Source: Chara braunii (Eukaryota > Streptophyta > Charophyceae > Charales > Characeae). From it: DNA of 23,509 bases. A program made the position numbers and the translations under genes. The notes under the pieces are model-generated. The model was given only the letters and a program-made list of their open reading frames with translations. It was not told where the DNA came from and ran no database searches. The stretch is from positions 570,743 through 594,251 of the forward strand of contig BFEA01000064.1 in assembly GCA_003427395.1 (NCBI GenBank), in the 5' to 3' direction. This document shows, piece after piece, positions 1 through 8,520 of the stretch (position 1 is its first letter; every line of letters begins with the position of its first letter).

Positions 1-115
1 ATATTAAAAAAAAAAAAAAAAAGAGCCGGTTTGAGTTGTTTTTTTTTTTTTTTTTTAAAGGTTGAAAAAAGAGTCTTTGCGCTCCACGTCAGCACTTGCT
101 AATTTAAGCTCCAAC

Positions 116-240
116 TACTACCATCTTCCCCCGAACACAACGCACCCTCATTACGACCGTATCGGACCGGAAAGATAGCTTGTATACATTCATAATCAGG
201 GTGCGTTGTGTTCGGGCGAAGACGGGGGAAGATGGTAGTA
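116..240. repeat. Long fold-back (hairpin) element with conserved loop, copy 1
   Basis: The left arm (116-153) reads TACTACCATCTTCCCCC, then GAACACAACGCACCCT, and the right arm (193-240) is its reverse complement apart from a 9-base insertion (GTCTTCGCC side). The 39-base loop contains ATCGGACCGGAAAGAT and CTTGTATACATTCA. Loop sequence recurs at 341-383, and arms plus a diverged loop recur at 2595-2683, so this is a dispersed family and not a chance palindrome. It carries no ORF. It could be a MITE-like or foldback element, or a small-RNA precursor. I see no clear target duplication. Confidence 0.7.
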
Positions 241-263
241 ATTCATAGTATTTAATAATAGTA

Positions 264-322
264 AATCAACCCCTTTTCCTTTCTATTCTTTGCCAAACAA
301 TAGAAAGAAAAAGGGGTTGATT
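264..322. repeat. Short near-perfect hairpin between two loop-core copies
   Basis: A 24-base arm (264-287, starting AATCAACCCCTTTTCC) pairs with 299-322 with one mismatch around an 11-base loop (CTTTGCCAAAC). It sits between the complete fold-back at 116-240 and the partial copy at 341-383, so the three may form one composite unit. Confidence 0.7.
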
Positions 323-340
323 GCTTCATAAAGGATGGTA

Positions 341-383
341 ATTACAGCCGTATCGGACCGGAAAGATGCCTTGTGTACATTCA
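341..383 (+). repeat. Partial copy of the fold-back element (loop core only)
   Basis: This stretch repeats the loop of the 116-240 hairpin almost exactly: TATCGGACCGGAAAGAT, then CTTGTGTACATTCA, with two or three substitutions. The GTGCGTT arms are absent. Poly(T) follows at about 419-439. Loop retention without arms suggests a truncated copy. Confidence 0.6.
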
Positions 384-527
384 GTCTCGCATCTATCTTC
401 ATGGCGTTTATAGATGACTTTTTTTTTTTCTTTTTTTTTGGAAAAGAAAAAGACCAATATAGATGACATTGTTGTTGTCATCATGGAGGTTAAGAAAGGC
501 GCGAGGTTGACGAAGGCGCGGTAGGAG

Positions 528-563
<36 letters not shown>

Positions 564-838
564 CCCTTTTTAAAAGCTAATTCTTTCTTAAGTCCAACAT
601 CAGTTTATGCGTCAAATCTGCACAGGGGGGACGGCCTTCCAGGGCCTTTTTATTATCATTATAGTAGTAGTACGAGGACACGGCGAAGCAAGTTTTCTTC
701 CTTTTTTTTTCAAAAAAAAAAAAAAAAGAGCCAATTTTCTAGGGCATTCTACGATGACATCAAAAGGCCCTTGACTTTAAAAAAAAAAAAAACCCTTCAT
801 CGTCTTGTAGTGGGCGTGGAAGATCCGACCCCGACCAC

Positions 839-1248
839 AAAGCATGGATGATCAACCGGCCTAGCTCAGTTAGTCCCCCCCCCTTGAACTGTTCAATTAC
901 GGACCTGAGTGTTTTTTTTTTTGTTTTTTTTTTTTTTTTCTTCCCCGGGGAAAGCAAGGATTCCATTATCATGAAACATGAGGCCTGGAATTCCTCACCA
1001 ACAACCCGGAAACGAACACTTGTCACAACTGGGACCATTACCGAGGGTCCCAATTTGTGGGTTCCACCCCAACCCAACAACACGTGGCTCGTGGCAGAGC
1101 CATACATATCAACAGAAGGGGTCCGGCAGTCCATTGGCCTCACCGGAGAACAACCAGAATGAACGAGACCGGAAATCAATCGAACAGGCAATACAAAAAA
1201 AAAAGAAAAAGCAAAGAAAATGAGAAACGACAGACCTAGCTTCTCGGG

Positions 1249-1289
<41 letters not shown>

Positions 1290-1665
1290 GACAGACCTGA
1301 GTTCAAACTCCGCCGGCGAAGCAGATGAGTAAAATACTCCAGTTCTGAATTATCTAGGGCCGGTCGCTTCTATCATCTATGGAGTGAGTGCATTTTCCTT
1401 TCTATCGGGTTGCTGATGTATCTGGCTCTGGTTGGCTTCCATCAATTTGACGTCTCGTCACGTTGTTCTGTTAGGTCCAATGATGATCTGGCTGTGGACC
1501 GACCTTCGGATGCGTTTAAAAGTGAATGCTATCGCCGGGTGATTGCTTGTTGCTGAGTGCTGATATTTCATCGGTCGGTTCACTGATGATATATCAAGGC
1601 CGTCTCCTTTTAAGGGGGGAAAAAAACGAGAGGAGAAAAAAAAAGAAAAAAAAAAGCATGGATGA
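839..1665 (+). mobile_element. tRNA-derived SINE with target-site duplication, interrupted by a nested insert
   Basis: The direct repeat AAAGCATGGATGA occurs at 839-851 and 1653-1665; the first As of the right copy merge into the tail, so GCATGGATGA is the secure core. Just inside the left copy is a Pol III A box (CTAGCTCAGTTAGT, 861-874). The B box (GAGTTCAAACTCC) lies at 1299-1311. Skipping the insert at 911-1290 gives a normal tRNA-like A-to-B spacing of about 45 bases. The body ends with the family 3' motif GATATATCAAGGCCGTC (1588-1604), then an A-rich tail to 1655. The same 3' motif is at 4608-4626 in the opposite orientation. Family assignment rests on these shared modules only. Confidence 0.65.
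911..1290. mobile_element. Nested insert in the B box of the SINE
   Basis: The SINE head is interrupted exactly in its B box. GGACCTGAGT (901-910) is followed by a T tract (about 911-939), and the sequence resumes after an A tract (about 1250-1287) with CAGACCTGAGTTCAAACTCC. ACGGACCTGAGT and ACAGACCTGAGT would be a 12-base target duplication with one mismatch. CGACAGACCT also occurs at 1226 and 1289, so a second, smaller insertion (about 60 bases ending in poly(A)) may be present. No tRNA boxes and no believable ORF are seen inside, so the insert is unclassified. Confidence 0.45.
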
Positions 1666-1790
1666 CGTGGCGGCGCGAAAGCAGCATTTGGACACGTGCC
1701 AACTGGCCCACAACACAACAGCTCAGTTGGTACACCTATAAAAATGTTGTAACGCACTGTTGTAACAAAATAAATAAATAAATAAAAAAT
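1656..1790 (+). repeat. Repeat starting ATGGATGACGTGGCG with truncated tRNA-like head and AATA tail
   Basis: ATGGATGACGTGGCG (1658-1672) also starts a block at 2423, so it marks a dispersed repeat. It was the target of the SINE upstream, which duplicated GCATGGATGA. Inside is an A-box-like AGCTCAGTTGGTA (about 1722-1734). The block ends in an (AATA)n run at about 1767-1789, immediately before the U6-like sequence. It appears to be fragments of at least two short retroposons. Confidence 0.4.
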
Positions 1791-1795
1791 CAAGA

Positions 1796-1900
1796 GTCGT
1801 TCTTCGGGACATCCGTTAAAATTGGAACGATACAGAGAAAGAAGATTAGCATGGCCCCTGTGCAAGGGATGACAAGCATAAATCCAGAAATGGTAACAAA
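1796..1900 (+). pseudogene. U6 snRNA-derived pseudogene, plus strand
   Basis: The sequence follows spliceosomal U6 from the 5' stem-loop (GTCGTTCTTCGGGACATCC) through GTTAAAATTGGAACGATACAGAG and GATTAGCATGGCCCCTG to the 3' segment GAGAAATGG-like (CAGAAATGG). The ACAGAGA box is present, but about four bases are inserted between it and GATTAGC, and the internal stem-loop region is altered (TGCAAGGGATGACAAGCATAAATCC). No U6 promoter (USE plus TATA at fixed spacing) is evident; an AATA-rich tail lies directly upstream. It is therefore most likely a retroposed or chimeric copy and not a working gene. Confidence 0.8.
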
Positions 1901-1985
1901 TTCAAGAGTTATTTTTACTCATCCCATTCCATCCGAGTCCGAACTCCGATGGAATGGGATGAGTAAAAATAACTCCGAATTTGTT
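1895..1985. repeat. Long hairpin attached to the 3' end of the plus-strand U6 copy
   Basis: Arms 1895-1932 and 1949-1985 pair almost perfectly over about 37 bases, with a small AAG/CC mismatch near the base; the core is ACTCATCCCATTCCAT against its complement. The 16-base loop itself contains GAGT-CCGA-ACTC, so the hairpin closes nearly to the tip. The left arm begins inside the U6-derived 3' end (AACAAATTC), so the two are physically fused. Confidence 0.8.
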
Positions 1986-1989
1986 GCAA

Positions 1990-2114
1990 TGGGGCCTCGC
2001 TGCACTACTCTCGAAATGTGCAAAACGAGAGTGAATCTTTCGCTAGAATATGGAAAGATACACCGCCATGATTTTTGTCTTTTGTGCATTTCGAGAGTAG
2101 TGCAGCGAGGCCCA
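1990..2114. repeat. Second long hairpin between the two U6 copies
   Basis: The left arm (1990-2025: GGCCTCGCTGCACTACTC, then TCGAAATGTGCAAAA) and right arm (2080-2114) are exact reverse complements over 35 bases except for one bulged G. The 54-base loop holds a smaller stem (ATCTTTC / GAAAGAT). Length and perfection resemble a young inverted duplication or a small-RNA precursor. No coding potential is visible. Confidence 0.8.
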
Positions 2115-2149
2115 TGGTGTATTGTTATTTTTGTTTTCCGCCCTTATGA

Positions 2150-2255
2150 AATTGGTCGATTAGTGCGTGTCGTCCTTGCGCAGGGGCCATGCTAATTACC
2201 CTTCTCTCAGTTCTCTGGAGCGTTCCACTTTGTACGGATGTCTCGAAGGACAACT
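2150..2255 (-). pseudogene. U6 snRNA-derived pseudogene, minus strand
   Basis: Read on the minus strand: TCCTTCGAGACATCCG, then GTGGAACGCTCCAGAGA, an insertion of about 13 bases, and TTAGCATGGCCCCTGCGCAA, followed by GGACGACACGCACTAATCGA. This is U6 with a damaged ACAGAGA region (CCAGAGA) and the insertion beside it. Its central and 3' part is closer to canonical U6 than the plus-strand copy, so the two decayed independently. It faces the plus-strand copy across the two hairpins. Confidence 0.8.
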
Positions 2256-2284
2256 CGGAATTTACCTGGGGCAGGTCAGTTGAA

Positions 2285-2331
2285 AGGTCATATCCTCAAG
2301 GCCGTCACAGTGAAAAAAAAAAAAAAAAATG

Positions 2332-2366
<35 letters not shown>

Positions 2367-2371
2367 GACCC
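2285..2371 (+). mobile_element. SINE 3'-end fragment with A-rich tail
   Basis: TCCTCAAGGCCGTCACAGTG followed by about 60 bases of A-rich tail (about 2311-2367, late part with AAAAG repeats) matches the 3' module of the SINEs at 1588-1604 and 4608-4626. The upstream part merges with the start of the minus-strand U6 copy, so only the 3' end is recognisable. Confidence 0.5.
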
Positions 2372-2422
2372 GTCGACGTGTACACACACCTCGCTGTTCT
2401 TAGCAAACGACCGTCCGTAAGT

Positions 2423-2590
2423 ATGGATGACGTGGCGATACAGAGGAAGCAGCAGCAGAGTGGCAACCCCGCTGCCGAGGCCCCCGTTGTTATGTGGAGT
2501 CTTCGCTTGCCTCCTTGCTACGTACCTTGCGTGGGTGAGGTTGTGGGTTCAAGTCCTATCGGCTACCTCCACTCCTGCGCAAGCCTACTG
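2423..2590 (+). repeat. Second copy of the ATGGATGACGTGGCG repeat with a B-box-like site
   Basis: ATGGATGACGTGGCG at 2423-2437 repeats the 1658 block; the following sequence (GAAGCAGCAG) is only loosely similar. GGTTGTGGGTTCAAGTCC (about 2541-2558) is a Pol III B-box-like sequence. No matching A box is found about 45 bases upstream, so this is a degenerate tRNA-related fragment. A fold-back element follows at once. Confidence 0.4.
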
Positions 2591-2690
2591 TCGTCCCCCG
2601 AACAACGCACCCTCATTCTGACTGCATCTGGCCGGAAACATACCTTGTATACTTTCCTTTTCAGGGTGCGTTATGTTCGGGGGAAGGGGG
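2591..2690. repeat. Fold-back element, copy 2
   Basis: Arms CCCCCGAAC-AACGCACCCT (2595-2613) and its complement (2663-2683) match the arms of the element at 116-240. The loop keeps CATCTGGCCGGAAA and CTTGTATACTTTC, recognisably the first copy's loop. The outer GGTAGTA edge is also partly kept after the right arm. A T-tract (2757-2780) follows. Confidence 0.65.
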
Positions 2691-3115
2691 TAGTACCGGT
2701 AGTTCGTGTTAGTTTGACGCCCGAGATACCTGTCCCCCAGTCTTTTCTTTTCGGGATTTTTTTTTTTTTTTTTTTTTTTTTCCCCTCTCTCAATTTCACC
2801 TCACACTACCTCCCTACCACTACTCCTAATTGTAGGCATACGGGGAACCCCGTAGCAGCCAGAACCGTGTTCACGAGAGAACATGCGGGGGCTGCTCCCG
2901 ACCTGCAGGTGGGCGATACCGGCTAGGGGACAGCCGGTAGCATCAGGGACCATGCCAACAGGACCAATCCCTGTGCCTCCCCTCATAAAGTTTTCGGCCT
3001 CCTTAGCCCCCCCTGTGCCTCCCCTCAGGTCCCCTCCCCTATGAACATCAGCAGACTCTGCTAAATGCCAATCGGGGGATCCAGTGGTCTATCTCTAGGT
3101 GGCGGGCGCCAAGCA

Positions 3116-3236
3116 TGCACAGGAAGGTACATGAGGCCAATGGGGATTGAACCCACGACCTCCTGAATTTGTGTCGCCACCCTGAAAGCTGAATTAATTT
3201 GCACCACCCAGCGGTCGAACTGGTGACTTTTTTTCG
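3116..3236 (-). mobile_element. tRNA-like SINE head fragment, minus strand
   Basis: On the minus strand GGTCGTGGGTTCAATCCCCA (B box and T-arm-like, 3141-3160) is preceded by GTGGCGACACAAATTCAGGA and a pyrimidine/purine stretch about 45-75 bases upstream that only weakly resembles an A box (GGTGGTGCAAATTAATTCAG). It does not fold into a convincing tRNA, so I treat it as a decayed tRNA-derived retroposon. Confidence 0.4.
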
Positions 3237-3550
3237 GTCCTGTGTGGTCCAGGTCTTTTTTGGCACCAGGTTGAGGTGGTTAGATCGACATCAGTACTTT
3301 CTGAGCTCGATCTGAATCCGTGACTTGTAGTTTTTCTTGGTACTACCGGATTGGTTCGGAATTGGCCTGTATGGGGTCAGGAATCTGTGCGCGTCACCTT
3401 TTGTCTGGAAGCTTCTCACCTTGGCTGTCTTCTAGAGTTTTTCTCCTAGGAATAGACATCCCGTTTATATAAATAGGTGGTGCGCAACTGTTCACTAAAG
3501 ACCCCTAATGAGAGCTGGCCACGGCGGCCAGCGGAAACCGGTCGGGTCGA

Positions 3551-4010
3551 ACGCCGTCGGTTCTTTTTTTATTTTATTTATTATTATTATTATTATTTAT
3601 TTATTTTTGGGAAATCAGGGCCCAGTGCCCAAGGCTCTTATTAGAAATTCGAATACATGGCAGACACACGCCTCTTCCCATTAGGGCTGGAAGAGCCACG
3701 GCCACTGCTCCCTTAGAGACAGGTTCCCTGTACGACAAAAATGGAGAATGAAGATTGGGAACTGAGCATTGATTGCTTCCCCAGGCGGGAAGGATTAACT
3801 CAGCCCCCTGGACAATCGACCTCTGCCCTTCAGTACCAAACCAGCAATGATCAATCCCTAGAAAACAAGATTTCGGGGGAAGATACAGCAGGGCAAATCA
3901 ATCGAGGGGATCCCAGATTCCAGTCACAAACCCTAAGTGAGCATGACCCAACGTAGAAGAAATCAGGAATGAAGAGGAATCAAAGAGGAATCAAACACGC
4001 CGTCGGTTCT
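3551..4010 (-). mobile_element. Retroposon with exact 14-bp target-site duplication
   Basis: ACGCCGTCGGTTCT occurs at 3551-3564 and 3997-4010. The 432 bases between begin on the plus strand with a T-rich run and (ATT)n array (about 3561-3606), the complement of an A-rich tail made of AAT and AAATA repeats, so the insert lies on the minus strand with its 5' end at 3996. The minus-strand 5' end carries a short duplication (TTTGATTCCTC twice). The 3' end before the tail reads GCACTGGGCCCTGATTTCCC. I find no Pol III boxes and no convincing ORF: either a non-tRNA SINE, a 5'-truncated LINE tail or a processed transcript. Confidence 0.75.
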
Positions 4011-4204
4011 ATCTGTACTACACTCATGTTTTTTTATGGAACCTAAGTCGCACTCGGGAGTTTCACCATTTATCCGGGTTGTCGTGTTCTGTTTTTTACC
4101 CTCTTCCTTCTTCCTCCTCCTCCTCCCATTCTCTGTCTTTTTGTCTACTGTTGATTGGAGTGGTCGATCCAGTTCGCTCTGCTTACTTGCTGTCGATTGA
4201 CAAA

Positions 4205-4527
4205 CAAAAAAACGTAGCTCAGTTGGTTAGGGACACAAGTGGCATTCAGAAGGTTGTGGGTTTGAACCCCATCCCCGCCTGATACCCCTGATCGGTATAC
4301 TATAAGGTCTGTGGGCCTCGTTCCACTCCACTTGAAACTCACGTATGCTGAAGGAAGCATCGTTCCACCATGATCTGGAAGTCCCAAATGTTTCCACATT
4401 TTGCATCTCAAGGGGCCGCTCTTGAAACTGAAGAGCGGCCCAGTCAAAGGATGAAAATTTCAAGGGCGCCTCGGGAGGTCACTAGAGGCTCAAGGGCTGG
4501 AGGGTACGTGGCAAGGAAAAAACAGAA
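4205..4527 (+). mobile_element. tRNA-derived SINE, plus strand
   Basis: A strong A box (GTAGCTCAGTTGGTTAG, 4214-4230) and B box (GTGGGTTTGAACCCC, 4256-4270) lie 43 bases apart, as in a tRNA. The body follows and the region ends in a short A-rich run (about 4515-4523). The family 3' motif CAAGGCCGT appears as CTCAAGGGGCCGCT at 4407-4420. Just there a perfect 11-bp hairpin (4413-4423 with 4431-4441, loop GAAACTG) is present. It abuts the oppositely oriented SINE downstream. Confidence 0.65.
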
Positions 4528-4765
4528 TTTTAGTTTTTCTTTTTTCCCCCCTTCCGTCCAAGGATTGGTCGTGCCTGTTCGAGGATTGGCCTTGGGGCTC
4601 AAGGGCAACGGCCTTGAGATATCATCATTGGACTGACCGACCATAGGTAATTCGGTATTATTTTATTCTCGTCATCTGATTGTATCTGGATTCGAACTGC
4701 GGTCTCTATTTCAACAGTTTGTGGGTGTACCAAGTTAGTACCAACTGAGCTAGGCCCGTTGGTAA
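4528..4765 (-). mobile_element. tRNA-derived SINE, minus strand (most complete copy)
   Basis: On the minus strand: GGGCCTAGCTCAGTTGGTA (A box, 4739-4757), GCAGTTCGAATCCA (B box, 4687-4700), a body with GATATCTCAAGGCCGT (4608-4623), then an A-rich tail (T-rich on plus, about 4528-4545). This shows the family plan of tRNA head, short body, conserved 3' motif and poly(A). A 3' motif shared with a partner LINE would explain its mobilisation, but no such LINE tail is identified here. Confidence 0.7.
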
Positions 4766-4860
4766 GGGCGGCGTTTTCAACTGTAGGTCGACAGGAGCGT
4801 TATCGCGCAAGATTGGTTTGGCCTCCTCCTGAACTCCTTTCTTCTTAGCTCTTTGCTCCG

Positions 4861-5330
4861 CTGTCGAGCGCATCGGCTCCCGCCTTTTTCGCAAAACGCG
4901 GGAGCCCTCCTGGCCATGTCACACAGGAGATAAACAAAACAAAACCCAAGAGACAACTCGGGAACGACGCATAACTAATCCCGCGAGCCGCCGAGACGGG
5001 CGCGGTCGCGTCGTCCCTTCGCCGCTCTAGCCGGGTGCGCCAGCTATACATCCCGCAGTCCCTTACGACAGGATAGGTTCTCGCAAGGCATAAGTTTTCC
5101 TTCCCTAAGGGGCTGTCACCACCCTTAGGGGCGTATCCCTACCGAGCTACTCACCCACGTGCGAAAGTTTTTAGATGAAATTGCAGAGATAGGTCAACCG
5201 AGGGCATTTGCTCGCTCGCTGTAGTATAGATACGCTAAGCCTTGGTTAACGCCACGCGAACCCGAATGTCGTCCATTCCTAGGGCGCTGATCTCCTAGGT
5301 GCGGAGTGGACGCCGCTCGACTAGGACGGT
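4861..5330 (+). repeat. TGTCGGGCGC-family repeat, copy A
   Basis: Starting at CTGTCGAGCGCATCGG, this region aligns along its length with 15331-15760. Shared blocks include GTCACACAGGAG / GTCACGCAGGAG, GGGTGCGCCAGC / GAGTGCGCCAGC, CTTACGACAGGATAGG / CCTACGACAGGATAGG, and the CGACTAGGACG-like end. There is no conserved reading frame. The TG start and a separate TATA-bearing stretch in copy B would fit an LTR fragment, but no primer binding site or pol sequence is seen. Confidence 0.6.
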
Positions 5331-5339
5331 CTCAACCAA

Positions 5340-7500
5340 GCGTAAAACCCAACATTAATCCTACTTCCTTTAACACACAATCAAAAGAAAGTTGTAATAA
5401 CCATACATAGTTATATCAAAAGAAGCCGACCGTAGTCGACACGAATATATCCAACCTGAAATGATAACTGGAAGAATAGAAATCATCATTTAATACATCC
5501 AATAATACAAGATCAAAATAAAATCAGACCACCTTGGGTCGAACTCCACAAAACAAATCAAACAACCGCCAACAAGGAGTCGGCTACCGGCAATAACATC
5601 GATGCAACCGACAAGGTAATCGGCTACTTTAGTTTTGACTTGATGAGACGTGCTGCAAAAGTCATTCTTTTCAGCCTACCGCCAACCTAAGATTATACAC
5701 GCTCACACATGTCTCCATACTTTCTCAATCTTATTAGATGACAGACTACTTTGCGAATGATTTCTTGATCAGAGGCATTGCTTGACGTGTTGCAAGCCTC
5801 TCCCTCTAGGAAGTGGTCAGGGGTACCGCTCCTCCTCGTCTGAGCACAAGACTCGGATCTCAGAAGTCGTACCGTCTCTACCGAATCAGCAAGTACCCCT
5901 CCGTAGAACGGTCCACTCCGGGTCGATAACAGGGTCGGTTCTTGAGGCAACGAACCCCCACCCCACATGCTTCCTAGAGATAGAACATGTGTCCGCTGCA
6001 AGTAGCCTTCATATATTTTTTTATTTCTCCCGAATTCAGGGTAGCTTTGACGAAAAGAAATCAGAGGAGATAAAGACTGAGAATCATTTGGACAGGTACA
6101 TGTAGATAAGGTCATTCGAGATAGAACGGGTCAATTATAGGGAAAAGACTAAGTCCGTTTGACCTTATTCTGCTTAATTTCAATCGGATTTATTCTACGA
6201 CACACGCTGAATAATCTTTTTCAAAACAACAAGTTTTTTTTGACAAGCAGGCAGGTAAGAGGTAGAAAAAAGACAATCTTTTCATCTTCCCGAATAGGCA
6301 TAATCAATCTCCTTTGCAAGCATCCTTCTACCTACCTATACAACATGCAAAGAAAAGAAGTTCAAAAGAAAACAGTACAATCCCAGACTTACGTCAGACC
6401 TTCTCATTCACATGCATGACTTGTATAACTTTCTCTACCTTTTCTTTCGAACGTTCAAAACAACAAGGTCAAACAAAGTGTGGGTTCACACATGTGTGAT
6501 AGGAAATCTGAGTCAATCAACTGACTGACCTTGAGTGAAGTTTGATCCGGCCCACTCAAGAAAGCCGGGTAATATTTCAATCAGAAGAAAATGACCGCCG
6601 TAGAAAAATATGCGGCACACAACTCATACGTTGTGGCCTTTCTCCTGAATCACGGTCCGCATCCTCCACCAAGTGTTTGAATGAGCAAGAGTCGGCCCAT
6701 AGAGAGGACTTAAGTGGGATAACCCTCCAGGAGGGTGCTCCCATAATCCAATCCTATGTCGCCCCAACCTTCTGACAGTGAACAATTTCAACGCAGTCCC
6801 TACTGCACCACATACTCTAAGGACACTTCCCCAACCAACCGTAAGTCCATGCTGCCTCAAATCATCATATCCGCTCACAATAGTCACACCAACATGCCGG
6901 TTCCGATCTCAAACCCAGTTTCACCTTTTCCCAAAAACGGTCCCAGATGATCCCTGACGGCCCCACACCATCGCCTGCATCACCAGATGGTCCAAAACTC
7001 AAACCCGCTCGCTCTGCGTGCCATAAAAAAAATAAAGGTGGCCCTGGCTGAAAACCACAGGTGTCGCGAGCCCCATAATTACTTCGCCGCGTGCATCCAC
7101 TCTGCACTTTCTTCATGTCGCCGACCCACACACTACTGCCGCACAGTCCCAACCACGCACCAGCGTCAGTCCAACCTCCAGGCCACACTGGGATCCACTA
7201 CAACCGTCGCACACCACAAAAATAACGACGAACCACTGCTTGCTGCGCCGTCACCGGTACTATGCCGCCGTGCGGCACCACCGCTGTCGGTGCGAATACC
7301 CTGACAAGGGTATCTGCCTTGGTTTTTGCAAGTGGCAGAAAAGCTAAATTAATATGGAGTCTTTGAGTGTCTGCGCGGACCGCGGTGGTCGTCCGTACGC
7401 AGGCTAAGGGCTGTCTGAATAAAGGAGGCGAGAGGGCGCGCAGTTTTAAGGCGCGGGTGTGATTTTTTTCTTCTTGTGTTTAATTAAATAACCTATATAG
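5340..7500. other. No recognisable gene or element
   Basis: AT-rich at first (to about 6500), then more mixed. Open frames of 80-140 codons occur on both strands but overlap, lack motifs and look random. Two partial repeats of GTCGGCTAC / ATCGGCTAC at 5578-5630 are too short to name. I see no RNA gene, LTR pair or hairpin of note. Confidence 0.5.
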
Positions 7501-7916
7501 CCGACTGGTTTCAAATTATTGGTTACCGATTAGGCTAAGGATTAAGAGGTTTGACTTTTGTCCACCACGCCTAACCGACGGTAGGCTTGGCACCCAGGGA
7601 GGGGCATGTGTGGTAGCCACGATGCAGCTTGGGTATGACGGTGTAACGGTTAAGCAGTCGTAGGCCTGGACATAGGTAGAAGTGTAGCCCAGGGCGTTTT
7701 CTTGGCCCGGGGGCACGGTGCACACCGCCTTATATGGAAATTGGTGCACGCTGGTCTCAGGCTTGGGCTTAGCCCTATAGGTTACGGCATTGGATTCTTG
7801 ATACAGAGGTGCGGGGATCGAACCCAGCGGGGCGACGACGCAGGAGCAATGGAGCAGCGAAGGAGCTGAAGGGTTGAGGGTCCCACGCTGCCCTGTGCGG
7901 TATCGGACCGATGCGC
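7500..7916 (-). repeat. TGTCGGGCGC-family head with a different body, copy C
   Basis: On the minus strand the first ~50 bases (TGTCGGGCGCATCGGT, then ACCGCAC, then GGCAGCGTGGGACCCT) match the start of copy B at 15331. After that the body differs: it holds a B-box-like GGGTTCGATCCCCGC (about 7811-7825) and a CCATATAAGG element. A 135-codon open frame runs through it but has no recognised motif. Either a sister element sharing only a terminal module, or a recombinant. Confidence 0.5.
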
Positions 7917-8012
7917 CCGACACCGCCTAATCACACACCAAATAAAAAACGGCTCCACTGTGACGCAGCGTTTTCCCTCACAATAGTGTCGTCGATGTAT
8001 CGACTGCCAAAA

Positions 8013-8325
8013 CTGTCGCCGCCATGCAAAACGGGCAGAGTTTCCCTTGCACCGCTAGCCAAACTGCTGTCGCCGTCGTGCAAAACGGCAACGCTTCTGC
8101 ACCACCACCGTTAAAATCAGTGCCGCCGTCGCAAATCCGCAGCGCTTCCGCACCACTGCCATTAAAACTAGTGCTGCCGCCACAAAAATCCGGCAGCGCT
8201 CCGCGTCACTGCCAAAAAAATCACAGCTGCCGCCGAATAAATTCGGCAGTGCTCCCGCAGTACGTCAACAAATTGGCGTCTCCGCAAAAACTGCGCAGCA
8301 TCTCCCTAGCAGTTCTCCAACTATG
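8013..8325. repeat. Minisatellite, six diverged 51-54 bp units
   Basis: Units start near 8013, 8064, 8117, 8168, 8221 and 8275, each beginning with a CTG-CCGCC-like block followed by a short A run, a GCAGCGCTTCC-like block and an A-rich end. In one plus-strand frame two units give 17-residue peptides of the type S-A-P-x-P-L-K, but the period (51-54) is not a constant multiple of three and no domain is seen, so coding is doubtful. Confidence 0.6.
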
Positions 8326-8520
8326 GTTGCGTTGCTGTGATGGCTGCGCAGCACCTCCCTTGCGCTGTTGCCAATAGTCGCGGCTATGGCAGCACGCGTC
8401 TCCACCAGCTATGCTGCAGCTGCATCACGCCAGCGGCCTTCTCCCTCCTCCTGCAGACCTCCTCTCTCCACCAGCAGTACTTCCTCTCATCCTCCTCACC
8501 GGCAGTACCACCCCATAGCA

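Noticed and set aside
760-1306. Open frames with poly-F, poly-K or poly-V runs
   Set aside because: They come from translating A/T homopolymers and microsatellites.
1796-2255. Working U6 snRNA genes
   Set aside because: Both copies have insertions next to the ACAGAGA box, altered stem-loop bases and no recognisable USE/TATA promoter upstream.
4207-4285. Functional tRNA gene
   Set aside because: A and B boxes are good, but the acceptor ends do not pair and a SINE body with A-rich tail follows.
8013-8325. CRISPR-like array
   Set aside because: Units are contiguous diverged tandem repeats without constant repeats and unique spacers, in a eukaryotic context.
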